64,000 bases of DNA from assembly GCA_945897805.1 (NCBI GenBank), contig CAMDFX010000003.1, positions 62,001 through 126,000 of the forward strand. Reading direction: 5' to 3'. Shown here piece after piece: positions 46,584 to 55,394 of this stretch. Under the pieces are notes generated by a model. It was not told where the DNA came from and searched no databases. It worked only from the letters and a program-made list of their open reading frames with translations. Origin of the DNA: Chryseobacterium gleum (GTDB taxonomy: Bacteria > Bacteroidota > Bacteroidia > Flavobacteriales_D > Crocinitomicaceae). Both the position numbers and the translations under genes were made by a program. Numbering within the stretch: position 1 is the stretch's first letter; every line of letters starts with the position of its first letter.

Positions 46584-47105
46584 TTACACTAAAATTGGAT
46601 TCTTTTTTTCAATTTTTGTTCTTCCAATTTCGAGCAAAACTCCTTGACCAATCGATTCAACCGATAATAAAAGTTTTCCTTTTCCATTGTGGTGAACTAT
46701 TTTTGCTTCCAAACCTTTGAAAGGTCCTGAAGATATAAGTACTTCCTGACCACTAAATAATTCTATATCAACAATATCAATGGAAGTTTCTAATTTTTCC
46801 AATTTTCTTATCGTTTCAATTTGCTTTTCATTCAGCGTGGCATAAGTGCCGCCAAAAGAAACAAAACGAACTACTCCTCTGATATTTAATATGGTATATC
46901 TATCTTTTTCTTCAAATTGTATAAAAATATATCCTGAAAAAAGTGGTGCTTCTATTTCTTTGATTCTATCACTCCATTTTCTTTTTACTTTTTGGGTAGG
47001 CAAGAAAACTGAAATTCCATGAAGTAAAAGTTGGTCATAACACTTCTTCTCAAATCTCGATCGAGTTTGAAGCACGAACCATTTTTCAACTAAAACTACT
47101 TTCAT
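46584..47105 (-). CDS. UpxY/NusG-like transcription antiterminator
   Basis: 173 residues. NGN domain: KWFVLQTRSRFEKKCYDQLL, FLPTQKVKRKWSDRIK, APLFSGYIFIQF, TILNIRGVVRFV; C-terminal KOW domain with GQEVLISSGPFKGLEAKIV. In Bacteroides, UpxY proteins head capsule operons and let RNA polymerase read the long transcript. This gene is first in the 26-kb locus and is probably its dedicated antiterminator. Its C-terminal end lies 125 bases from the epimerase gene, where an RNA or DNA recruitment site could sit; no ops/JUMPstart sequence was recognised. Confidence 0.9.
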   Translation of the reverse strand: MKVVLVEKWFVLQTRSRFEKKCYDQLLLHGISVFLPTQKVKRKWSDRIKEIEAPLFSGYIFIQFEEKDRYTILNIRGVVRFVSFGGTYATLNEKQIETIRKLEKLETSIDIVDIELFSGQEVLISSGPFKGLEAKIVHHNGKGKLLLSVESIGQGVLLEIGRTKIEKKNPILV

Positions 47106-47110
47106 AGTTA

Positions 47111-47118
47111 CAAAATTA
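47111..47118 (-). promoter_or_regulatory. Predicted promoter -7 box of the polysaccharide locus
   Basis: Minus-strand TAATTTTG ends 5 bases before the nusG-like ATG at 47105, so transcription would start on or next to the start codon. The 210 bases upstream (47106-47315) are AT-rich with no gene. No -33 element at the standard distance. Confidence 0.4.
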
Positions 47119-47315
47119 ATGTTTTATTTGTTAAAAAATAAACAAAGTAGAAATAAAATCGAGGATTAACGGCGTTTTCCTTATTAATAATCTAGAAATA
47201 GATTTGATTTAATAATTAGTTAACATTGGCCTTAATTACTGGTTTTTATCCTTTTTGATTCTGATTTTCTTATTTTAAATTCTTGCAAATTTATTTTTTT
47301 CAATAGGTCAATTTT

Positions 47316-47501
47316 TCATGGAGCAAATTTCGCAAGATTATGTTTTAGTACTACTTTGATTCTATCACTCCATTTTCTTTTGACTTTTTGAGTAGGCAAG
47401 AAAACTGAAATTCCTTGAAGTGACAGTAGGTTGAAGCACTTTTTCTCAAATTTCGAACTAGTTTGTATAATGTACCATTTATCATCAGCAGTTCTTATCA
47501 T
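47316..47501 (-). pseudogene. Truncated nusG-like gene (remnant of a second locus)
   Basis: 61 residues. Residues 8-49 match the intact antiterminator at 32 of 42 positions by hand alignment, including the identical run ISVFLPTQKVKRKWSDRIK; after that homology stops abruptly and an unrelated tail of 12 residues ends at a stop. About two thirds of the NGN domain and all of KOW are gone, so it cannot work as an antiterminator. It keeps its own -7 box (47513-47506). Confidence 0.8.
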
Positions 47502-47505
47502 GGTA

Positions 47506-47513
47506 CAAAAGTA
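47506..47513 (-). promoter_or_regulatory. -7 box retained before the nusG-like remnant
   Basis: Minus-strand TACTTTTG ends 4 bases before the ATG at 47501, the same leaderless geometry as at the intact copy. Confidence 0.4.
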
Positions 47514-47633
47514 CTAAAGTTCAGCGGTTTCGAATAATTTTTAATGCAAAATAATAGTTTGAGTTGTGTTTTAATTAAAAAATCCTATTATTTATTTGTT
47601 CGATAAATCATTAAACACCATTATTAATAGCTA

Positions 47634-47790
47634 TTATGTTAACAAAAGTCCGAGTGATTCTTTCCAATGGGGAATTTCTAATTGGAAATCATCTTTTATC
47701 TTTTTCTTATTCAAAACCGAAAAATGTGGTCTTTTTGCCCTTGTTGGATATTCAGATGTTTCAATAGGAAATACCTTACATTTCAATCCT
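47634..47790 (-). pseudogene. 3' fragment of an rfbD gene
   Basis: The minus strand encodes, in one frame ending at TAA 47634-47636, about 52 residues that align with the C-terminus of the intact RfbD (identical core AKRPHFSVLNKKKI; 38 of 49 positions identical by hand). The rest of the gene is missing. It is joined at about 47791 to the 5' half of a cysQ in a different frame. Confidence 0.85.
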
Positions 47791-48129
47791 TTGATTTTCT
47801 ATCAAAGCAATATTTATAGTAAAATCGCCATTTCGTTTAATAAATTCTTTGGTGCCGTCAATAGGATCAACTATCCAAAGCAAATTCCAATTTTCTCGTT
47901 CAGAATAGGAAATCATTTTTGATTCTTCAGAAAGGATGGGGATTTTTGATTGCTTTAGGTATTTTAGTATTATTTCATTTGAAATTTTATCAGCCTTTGT
48001 TATGGGAGATAAATCTTGTTTGATTTCAATTTCAAAATCCGAAGATTCGTAAATTTCCATGACTTTTTCTCCGGCTTCTAACGCACTTTTGATAGAAAGT
48101 TTTAGCAATTGATCTAACAAATCATTCAT
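47776..48129 (-). pseudogene. 5' fragment of a cysQ gene fused to the rfbD remnant
   Basis: 117 residues. Residues 1-113 match the N-terminal half of CysQ, including SPITKAD and [19 protein letters not shown]; the segment from LWIVD to ALIENQ is 27 of 28 identical to the intact protein. After IENQ the frame enters rfbD sequence and stops after four residues. Without the C-terminal half (including the second metal/base-binding part) it should be inactive. It starts 5 bases after the CDF gene stop. Confidence 0.88.
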
Positions 48130-48134
48130 CTAGT

Positions 48135-49148
48135 TCAAATATTTTTTAAATTATGTTTCTGATTTTGGGAAACATTTTTCTTGTCCCAAATCCAAGTTGC
48201 CATAAATTCATTCTTTCTTACAGGACAATCTTTTAAAGTGCAAATTTCGCAAGAGTATGGTTGGCAAGGGTCTGTGTGTATAAATAATTCAACTTTGGTT
48301 CCGAAGTGGTCATTTACAATTTCATCCAACTTTTCAATTTCATCGTGGGCAGTTGCAACATTGTAATAATAGGGCAATGTTAAATGACAATCCATGTGAA
48401 GCGTAGAACCATATTTTATTATTCTCAAATTATGCAAATCTATCCATGCAGGTTTTCTTTCTTGCTGAACTGTTTTTACAAATTCATCAATCAATTTATT
48501 GTCTGCTTCATCCATAATTCCGCTGATTGAATCTTTGATGATTTTAAAACCAGTGTAGAATATTATTCCTGCAAAAATCAAAGCGACTAGACTGTCAAGC
48601 CAAAGTATCTTTGTAAATGATATTACGATCAATCCTAAAATGATTCCCAAAGTGGAGTAGGTGTCACTTTTTAAGTGTTTTCCACTGGCTTCTAATGCCA
48701 ATGATTTGGTCTTTTTACCCTTTTTGATAGCCATGTTTCCAATCAAATAATTGATCACGGCTGTTGCTGAAATTAGATAAATTCCTATGTCTAATCTTCC
48801 AATCGGATGAGGATGTTTGAAATTTGATATGGCTTCAAAAACAATCAAAATTCCCGCCACGGCAATCAACATTCCCTCTATTGCTGCAGAAATAAATTCC
48901 ACTTTGCCGTGACCATATGGATGATTTTCATCTTTGGGAAGCGAAGAAAGATACAAGCTATAAAGCCCTACAAAGGAAGTAATAATGTTTACGATACTTT
49001 CCAAGGTATCTGTTAGAATAGCAACAGAGTTTGTGAAATACCAAGCAACTACTTTGATACTAAAAAGTAAAATCCCAACAAAAACAATGACTTTTTGAAA
49101 TTTCAAGTTTTGTTTTACATCGTTTTGAATGCTGATAGATTTACTCAA
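48135..49148 (-). CDS. Cation diffusion facilitator transporter
   Basis: 337 residues. Six membrane helices (about 20-215) with the metal-site residues in NSVAILTDTLES and the signature HPYGHGKVEF; then a cytoplasmic C-terminal domain with histidines (HMDCHLTLPYY-like) and a Cys-rich tail PCQPYSCEICTLKDCPV not found in most family members, which could bind zinc or iron. Exports Zn2+, Fe2+ or similar in exchange for protons. The only plausible start is the TTG at 49148; no in-frame ATG is suitable. Confidence 0.9.
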   Translation of the reverse strand: MSKSISIQNDVKQNLKFQKVIVFVGILLFSIKVVAWYFTNSVAILTDTLESIVNIITSFVGLYSLYLSSLPKDENHPYGHGKVEFISAAIEGMLIAVAGILIVFEAISNFKHPHPIGRLDIGIYLISATAVINYLIGNMAIKKGKKTKSLALEASGKHLKSDTYSTLGIILGLIVISFTKILWLDSLVALIFAGIIFYTGFKIIKDSISGIMDEADNKLIDEFVKTVQQERKPAWIDLHNLRIIKYGSTLHMDCHLTLPYYYNVATAHDEIEKLDEIVNDHFGTKVELFIHTDPCQPYSCEICTLKDCPVRKNEFMATWIWDKKNVSQNQKHNLKNI

Positions 49149-49190
49149 AGTACTATTTTTTTCTCAAGATACAATAATTTTCCTCCTAAA

Positions 49191-49769
49191 TTAATTTTCA
49201 TTTGGATCAATCGGAAAATTCGTCATGAATTGATATTTTGAACCAAGTTTTGTCATGAAATATTTCCATGTATCTGGTTCCTGAATTTTCATAATTTCTG
49301 AACATTCATCGAGGTCGGCTACAACCCATGCATTTTCTTTAATTTCAGCTTCTAATTGTCCTTTTGCCCAACCAGAATAACCTAAAAAGAATCTAATTTG
49401 ATTTTCTTGTATGTGTTTTTCATTCATCACAGCATACAATTGCTCAAAATCTCCTCCCACAAAAATCCCCTGACTGATTTCGATGCTTTCGTTTAATTCA
49501 TTCCCCAAAGTATGAATAAAAAACATACTTTCAGTTTCAACCGGACCTCCCGTGCTTATTTGGGCATTAATAGATGGAAATTGGTCATTCAAATCGTTTA
49601 GATTGATTTCCAATAAATTGTTCAAGACAAAGCCAAAACTGCCTTCTTGGTTGTGCTCACACAAGTAAACAACACAACGCTCAAAGTAATCATCACCTAA
49701 AAATGGATCAGAAATTAAAATTCTTCCTTTGGAAGGTGGAATTTTATTTTTGAAGGTAATATCAATCAT
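49191..49769 (-). CDS. YqgE/AlgH family protein (DUF179)
   Basis: 192 residues. Family start KGRILISDPFLGDDYFERCVVYLCEHNQEGSFGFVLNN and the core TGGPVETESMFFIH and GYSGWAKGQLEAEI are intact. Cytoplasmic; role not established despite the old AlgH name. Follows the M16 protease gene by 16 bases. Confidence 0.92.
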   Translation of the reverse strand: MIDITFKNKIPPSKGRILISDPFLGDDYFERCVVYLCEHNQEGSFGFVLNNLLEINLNDLNDQFPSINAQISTGGPVETESMFFIHTLGNELNESIEISQGIFVGGDFEQLYAVMNEKHIQENQIRFFLGYSGWAKGQLEAEIKENAWVVADLDECSEIMKIQEPDTWKYFMTKLGSKYQFMTNFPIDPNEN

Positions 49770-49785
49770 TTTGACGGAATTTCGC

Positions 49786-52677
49786 TTAGTTTTTCACTAC
49801 TTGTGTTGTTTTAAGCTCCATGAATTGTCCGTATTTCTTAATTGTTTTTAAATCAAATTTTTTCTTGTTTCCAACCACAACCAATTGCATGTTTTTTCCA
49901 GAGATATGATTTTTGTAAAATTCATTGATTTGATCAAATGTCAAGTCGGTATAATAAGGCAACAAATTCAAATTTGGATCCTTAGAAAAGCCCATTCTTT
50001 CCCAATCATCCACTTTAGAAATCATAGTTCTAAAGCCTGGTTTGCTTGTTTTTGCTTCAGAGATTAATGCTGCACGAATCGCTGCTTCTCGTTCTCTTTT
50101 CACAGGCATTTTAGTTATCAAATCAAACATCACATCAACAGCTTCTGGCGTTTTATCACCCTGACAGCCAACATAACCGTAAAATAAATTTTTCACTCCT
50201 GGTTTTTCAGCGATTTGATATTTTGCAGAAGTTGAATATGCCAAAGACCTAAATTCTCTGATTTCTTGGAAAACCAAGGAAGACATATCACCGCCAAAAT
50301 ACAAGTTGAATGCTTCTGCTTCTCCCATCATACTTGATTCCATGGGCAAACCTTCAACCAAAAATAAGACTTGTGATTGCACTGCTTTTTTATCATTCAA
50401 GAAATATACTTTTTTAGAATCAAAGCCTTTCATCTCATATTTTATTTTTGCCAGAGCTGGTTTACTTACTTTTTCAAATTGGATATTTTCAGCGATGATT
50501 TTCTGAACTTCAGCATGCGGTTTTGTGCCAACATAATTAATTTTAATCCCATAATTTTGAGCATTTTTGAAAGAATTAATCATTTGTTCAGGTGTCAATT
50601 TTTTTATGTCGGCAGAACTCAATTCAGTTAGAAAAGTTGATTTATTTCCAAAAAGCGCATATTGTTGTGTTGCAGACATTAAATTCATCAAATCTTTGTT
50701 GCTCAATTTTCTGTTTGATTCAGTTTCATTGGCTACCGAAATGATTGCCTCCTTATTTGGATTGTAATTTTTCAAAAAGTCATTCACCAAAACAATTGTA
50801 GGTGTTATATTTTCATCCATTCCTTCTATATCCAAAATAAATTCATTTTCTGTTGCTCTGAAATTGATGGAAGCGCCCAATTGGAATAATTTGTTTTTGA
50901 ACGCAGTAACATCCAATTGTTTGGTGCCGATTTTATTTAAATAGGCAGGTAAATAGTTCAACAAAGAATCGTTTTGAATGCCAGCGCCCCAAGAAATTTG
51001 TAAATTAAAGATTTGATTGAATGGATTTTTTACTGACCTGAAAAGCTTATTTTCTTCCAAAGTTGTTCTTGTAATATCCTTGTTAAAATCTACAAAATTA
51101 GCTTTTATATAGGGTGTTTCTGTCTCTCGCCAAGTTGCCGCGAAGCTAGAAACTTTTCCATCTGGAGGAATAACTGCTTCAAATTTTGGTTTTGAAAGTT
51201 TGTCCTTTTTCGCTGTCCCCATTCCAGAATACAATGCCAAGTAGTTTTCACCATAGTATTTATTGATGGCTTCAACAACTTCTGTTTTTGAGAAATTTTT
51301 AATTTGTTTGAAATTGTTCAAATAATCAATCCAAGGTGTGTTTGAAGTATACGCACTCATCATCAAAAGTGCGCGTTCTTCATTGCTTTCCAATTGCTTG
51401 TCAAAGGTTTTTTGCAAAGAAAGTTTCGCGCCTTCAAAAAATGCATCATCAAAATCGCCTTTTCTCAATTTATTCATTTGCTCGTTCAATAAAACATCTG
51501 CTTCTTCAAAACTTTGTCCGATGATTTTAGGAATCACAAAAATAATTGAGCCAGAATAATCATTGTATTCCATCGGAAACATGCCAGAAAAAGAAATTTT
51601 ACCTTGACTTGTTAAATTATCTAACAATCCAGATCCTTCGCTGTTGGTCAATAAATAGTTTGCCAACTGAATTTTTTGCTGGTCTGGATGCCCATTGGAT
51701 GGAATTCTATAGCCACGAATAGCTGCTTTTACTGGCGTTGCTTTGATATTTACAACTTCCTTTCCTTTGAAATCAGCTTCCTCATATTTTGGAAAAACTG
51801 GGATTTCACCTTTTCTCCAATCTGAAAAATATTTTCTAATCAATGTAATTGCCTCGTCAGTATCAAAATCTCCTGAAAGCGACAAAATCATGTTGTTGGC
51901 AACGTAATAAGTATTGAAATATTCATACATTTTTTGCAGCGAAGGATTTTTCAAATGTTCTGTCAATCCGATAATTGGCTGTTGACCATAAGGATGATTT
52001 TTCCAGAAATTTTTATTGAACTCATCTAAAACAGCTGAGAAAGGCGAATCCATACTTCTATTTTTTTCCTCGTAAACAGTTTCTAATTCTGACTGAAAAA
52101 GTCTAAAAACGGGTTGCTCAAATCGGTGGTCATAAATTTGTAACCATTGATCTAATTTATTGGCAGGAAATGCATTGTGATACGCTGTAAAATCTTCTGT
52201 TGTAAACGCATTCACCCCTGTTGATCCAATTTCGCTTAACATTCTGTCCATTTCATTAGGAATGGCATATTGCCCTGCTTTAACTGCTTCTTCGTTGATT
52301 TTTTGTTGAATTGACGCACGCTGTTTTTCATCTTTGGTTTTGCCTAATTCCTCGTATAATTTTTCAATTTCTTTTAAATGAACAGCTTCTTTTTCATAAT
52401 CCCAAGTTCCCATTTCCTCCGTCCCTTTGAAAAGCATGTGCTCTAAATAATGCGCCATTCCTGTGGCATCTTTCGGGTCATTTTTTCCGCCTGCTTTCAC
52501 TGCGATTACTCCAAATATTTGAGAAGTATTGTGGTTTTCTGACAACATTACAGTTAATCCATTTTCCAAAACAAATTGTTTTGCATTCAATGGATCAGCA
52601 TAAGTTGGGTATGTATTGTCTTGTGCAACTGAAATTGAGCCAATTAAAAGAAGGCTTCCAAAAATAATGTTCTTCAT
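49786..52677 (-). CDS. M16 family zinc metalloprotease
   Basis: 963 residues: signal peptide (1-19), then two M16 halves. The first half carries the inverted zinc motif HYLEH (His76, Glu79, His80) and the third ligand in ELETVYEEKNRS about 80 residues on; the second half is the inactive partner domain that closes the chamber. Periplasmic. Such proteases degrade peptides; the target is unknown. One transcription unit with yqgE. Confidence 0.92.
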   Translation of the reverse strand: MKNIIFGSLLLIGSISVAQDNTYPTYADPLNAKQFVLENGLTVMLSENHNTSQIFGVIAVKAGGKNDPKDATGMAHYLEHMLFKGTEEMGTWDYEKEAVHLKEIEKLYEELGKTKDEKQRASIQQKINEEAVKAGQYAIPNEMDRMLSEIGSTGVNAFTTEDFTAYHNAFPANKLDQWLQIYDHRFEQPVFRLFQSELETVYEEKNRSMDSPFSAVLDEFNKNFWKNHPYGQQPIIGLTEHLKNPSLQKMYEYFNTYYVANNMILSLSGDFDTDEAITLIRKYFSDWRKGEIPVFPKYEEADFKGKEVVNIKATPVKAAIRGYRIPSNGHPDQQKIQLANYLLTNSEGSGLLDNLTSQGKISFSGMFPMEYNDYSGSIIFVIPKIIGQSFEEADVLLNEQMNKLRKGDFDDAFFEGAKLSLQKTFDKQLESNEERALLMMSAYTSNTPWIDYLNNFKQIKNFSKTEVVEAINKYYGENYLALYSGMGTAKKDKLSKPKFEAVIPPDGKVSSFAATWRETETPYIKANFVDFNKDITRTTLEENKLFRSVKNPFNQIFNLQISWGAGIQNDSLLNYLPAYLNKIGTKQLDVTAFKNKLFQLGASINFRATENEFILDIEGMDENITPTIVLVNDFLKNYNPNKEAIISVANETESNRKLSNKDLMNLMSATQQYALFGNKSTFLTELSSADIKKLTPEQMINSFKNAQNYGIKINYVGTKPHAEVQKIIAENIQFEKVSKPALAKIKYEMKGFDSKKVYFLNDKKAVQSQVLFLVEGLPMESSMMGEAEAFNLYFGGDMSSLVFQEIREFRSLAYSTSAKYQIAEKPGVKNLFYGYVGCQGDKTPEAVDVMFDLITKMPVKREREAAIRAALISEAKTSKPGFRTMISKVDDWERMGFSKDPNLNLLPYYTDLTFDQINEFYKNHISGKNMQLVVVGNKKKFDLKTIKKYGQFMELKTTQVVKN

Positions 52678-52763
52678 TTTTTTTCTAAATTGAGATGTAA
52701 AAATAACGATAATTAAGACTGAAGATTAACTTAGATTGTAATTTGATAACTTGTTCTCATGAA

Positions 52764-55304
52764 TTAAAAAATTTCAGGTGGTTTTCTGAAATCAATTTTC
52801 GCGTCCTTGAATAGATTTGAACTAGATGTTAAGCTGAATAAGAAACTTTTATTTGTGCCAATTGGTGTCCAGAAAAAAGCCAAATTCCAGCAGTGCATAT
52901 TGCGTGTAAAATTCAATCGTGCGTTGGTGATTTTTTGCGTTTTGATATCAAAATAAACGTCGGTCACCACTTTCCATCTTTTGGTAAAACTCAAATCTCC
53001 ATTGATTGTCAATGTATTATTGATGAAATAGTTTTTAGCAGTTTCTGGCGTGATGTAATTTTTATTTTGATTGGCTGTGATTGAATAAGTATGACCTAAA
53101 TTCACTTTCCATGGAATTTCAAAGTCGACGAAAGTTTCTGGATGCAAAGCGAAATATTGAAAATCAGAATTCCAATTTTGGGCAAATTGTTCTTTGTTGT
53201 CCTGAATTTTATCCCTGCTTTTTTTCGGAGCAATCGTAAAAGTACTATTGAAATTCGTTTGCATAAATCGTCCCAAGGTTCCTTTTTGCTTGAGGGCAAA
53301 TTCTTTCAATGATCTTCCAGTCGAGTCATTCCAGTTGTAGGGACTAAAACTTCCATTGGCGACAAAACTGAAGAAAGGAACAGGATTAATTCGTAAATCA
53401 ACGCCAATGTTGGAAAGTTTCATCGAATCTTTGATTAAGTCATAATTTCCGCTGAATGAAAGTGCGTCAATAATTCTGGTTTTTTTGAAACCTGTGAGCG
53501 TATCTTTTTCAGACTTTCGTTTCATTTCAAATGTGTTGTTGAAACCAAAAGTGACGATCGATTGGTCAAAAGTTACACTTTCGCGGTACAAACTATTTTC
53601 AAAAGCGGAGTATTTTGCAACTGTTTCAATTCCAGTATTGTATGAAAGTGATTTATTCAAATTTGGAACATAGCGATATCCAAAACTTGGGGTTAAAATA
53701 TGTCTGATAACAGGCTTGTTTTTCCCAATCGTTTTGTAATAACTGTAAACAACGGTTGTCATTTGCAGATTGAAAGAAACATTCTGCGAAACGCCCATTT
53801 TTTGAATGGTGTCAATTTGAAGTGTATCATTCAATTCAAATTTTCTTGTTTGTTGAAAATTGATGCGATTTGAATAGTTGATTGATGGCGTTAACTTAAT
53901 GACATTGTCAAATAAACTCAAGGTAGTTTGAACCACAGAACTTTGAGTAACTCCATTTTGAAATTTTCTTTGAATTGCTGCGTAGTTTTTATCTCTTATT
54001 AACGTATCCTTAAAAGTAGCGCTGTTTTTTCCTTCAAAATTGTAGGTCATTCCAATTTGTTCGTACCATTTAGTTGCGCCAATTTTAGATTTTCTCAATG
54101 CTTTCAGAGGAAAAAAGCGTGTCACATTTACATTTAAAATAGGTGAAGTTAAATCGAAGTTTTTAGTCTGAGAGTTTTGCCGAATCGATGCTTTCATTCC
54201 AGTTGAAATCGGCTTTCCTGGAAAATTACGCATTAAGTTGATGTCAGAATTGAAACTGTTTGTAAAATAATTTTTATTCAAAGGATCCAAACTGTTTTTT
54301 GAATTGTTATCAGAGATGAAATTTACATTGGAAGAAAAATTCCACAACGGATTTGCTTTTGCATCTTGGCGATGAGTCCAAATCACACTGACCTTATTGT
54401 TCTTTGTTTTGGATGGAAAAGGTGCTTTAAACTGCTGAAAACCCAAGTCTAAATTACCCTGAAATTTGTATTTAATGACATAATTTGTCCTGTTTGAAAT
54501 CCCCCAACTTCCTCTTGAATAAAGATTTGCAAGAAAAGTAGTTTGAACACTGTCATTGAAAGGATAATAATATCCTAAATCCTGAATTCCCATTCCAAAT
54601 TGAGATTGAGGAACAAATTTCGGAACCAAAACGCCGTGTGTTCTTTCCTTCGGTTTTTTTTGTGGAATAAATACAAATGGCAATCCGAGTGGAGTAGGAA
54701 CGCCTTTGATCCAAAGATTCATAGGGCCAGAAACAATTCTTTTTTCAGGAACCAAAATTGCTTTTGAAAGCTGAAAATGGTAATGTGGTTCTTCCAAATC
54801 ACAAGTCGTAAATTTTCCTTGTTTGAAATGTATTTGCTCGTTTGCCTGTCGCTTTGCAACACCCATGTACAAGTAATTTTCGTCTTGTTTGATTTTAACT
54901 TCTTGAATGTAAGCCTTCTTAGTTTCATAATTCAAGCGTATTTTAGCAGCTTCAATCGTTTCACCATCTTGAATTAGTTTTGGAAGACCGATGCGATTGC
55001 TGTCTTTGTCGAAAGTGTAGGAAGCGAAGATTTCCTTTTTCTCAAAATCTATTAAAATATAATCCGCTGACAGATTAATGCTCTCATAGTCAACTTTGGC
55101 TTCACCGAAAAGATGCACTTGTTTGTTTTTTAAATCATTAAAAATAGAATCTTTGGCGCTGAATTTTGCGGTGGTTTCAAACGATTCATCCACAGTATAA
55201 ACAGTATCTTTTTTGATCGGATTTTGTGCCGAAACATTTTCACTCGAAAACATTATTAACAATGCACCGAAGATAAGTTGATATATGGAACGCTTTTTGA
55301 CCAA
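52764..55304 (-). CDS. lptD: LptD-like LPS assembly outer-membrane protein
   Basis: About 846 residues. OstA/LptA-like N-terminal domain (KNKQVHLFGEAKVDYESINLSADYILIDF; 30-200), then a large barrel with FVFIPQKKPKERTHGVLVP, typical of the Bacteroidota LptD branch, ending near KIDFRKPPEIF. Inserts LPS into the outer leaflet. The frame is open to 55385, but only the TTG at 55304 gives a clean signal peptide (VKKRSIYQLIFGALLIMFSSENVSAQ) and lies downstream of the predicted promoter; ATG 55379 is the alternative. Divergent from the amidase gene. Confidence 0.85.
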   Translation of the reverse strand: MVKKRSIYQLIFGALLIMFSSENVSAQNPIKKDTVYTVDESFETTAKFSAKDSIFNDLKNKQVHLFGEAKVDYESINLSADYILIDFEKKEIFASYTFDKDSNRIGLPKLIQDGETIEAAKIRLNYETKKAYIQEVKIKQDENYLYMGVAKRQANEQIHFKQGKFTTCDLEEPHYHFQLSKAILVPEKRIVSGPMNLWIKGVPTPLGLPFVFIPQKKPKERTHGVLVPKFVPQSQFGMGIQDLGYYYPFNDSVQTTFLANLYSRGSWGISNRTNYVIKYKFQGNLDLGFQQFKAPFPSKTKNNKVSVIWTHRQDAKANPLWNFSSNVNFISDNNSKNSLDPLNKNYFTNSFNSDINLMRNFPGKPISTGMKASIRQNSQTKNFDLTSPILNVNVTRFFPLKALRKSKIGATKWYEQIGMTYNFEGKNSATFKDTLIRDKNYAAIQRKFQNGVTQSSVVQTTLSLFDNVIKLTPSINYSNRINFQQTRKFELNDTLQIDTIQKMGVSQNVSFNLQMTTVVYSYYKTIGKNKPVIRHILTPSFGYRYVPNLNKSLSYNTGIETVAKYSAFENSLYRESVTFDQSIVTFGFNNTFEMKRKSEKDTLTGFKKTRIIDALSFSGNYDLIKDSMKLSNIGVDLRINPVPFFSFVANGSFSPYNWNDSTGRSLKEFALKQKGTLGRFMQTNFNSTFTIAPKKSRDKIQDNKEQFAQNWNSDFQYFALHPETFVDFEIPWKVNLGHTYSITANQNKNYITPETAKNYFINNTLTINGDLSFTKRWKVVTDVYFDIKTQKITNARLNFTRNMHCWNLAFFWTPIGTNKSFLFSLTSSSNLFKDAKIDFRKPPEIF

Positions 55305-55358
55305 TGATTTAAGACTATTTTTGTATTGAAAGCAAATTATGTAATGAAAATTCGAATA

Positions 55359-55366
55359 CAAAGCTA
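55359..55366 (-). promoter_or_regulatory. Predicted lptD promoter (-7 box)
   Basis: Minus-strand TAGCTTTG fits TAnnTTTG; a TTG lies 16 bases further upstream. The start point near 55353 lies downstream of ATG 55379 and so argues for the TTG start of lptD at 55304. Confidence 0.35.
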
Positions 55367-55394
55367 TAAAATAACCCATACTCAAGCAGAAAAA

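Noticed and set aside
46459-47315. JUMPstart/ops antitermination site before the polysaccharide genes
   Set aside because: No GGCGGTAG-like element was found near the nusG-like gene; UpxY-type factors need not use it.
47596-47922. Plus-strand open frame of 108 codons
   Set aside because: It is antisense to the rfbD and cysQ remnants and has no relatives I recognise.
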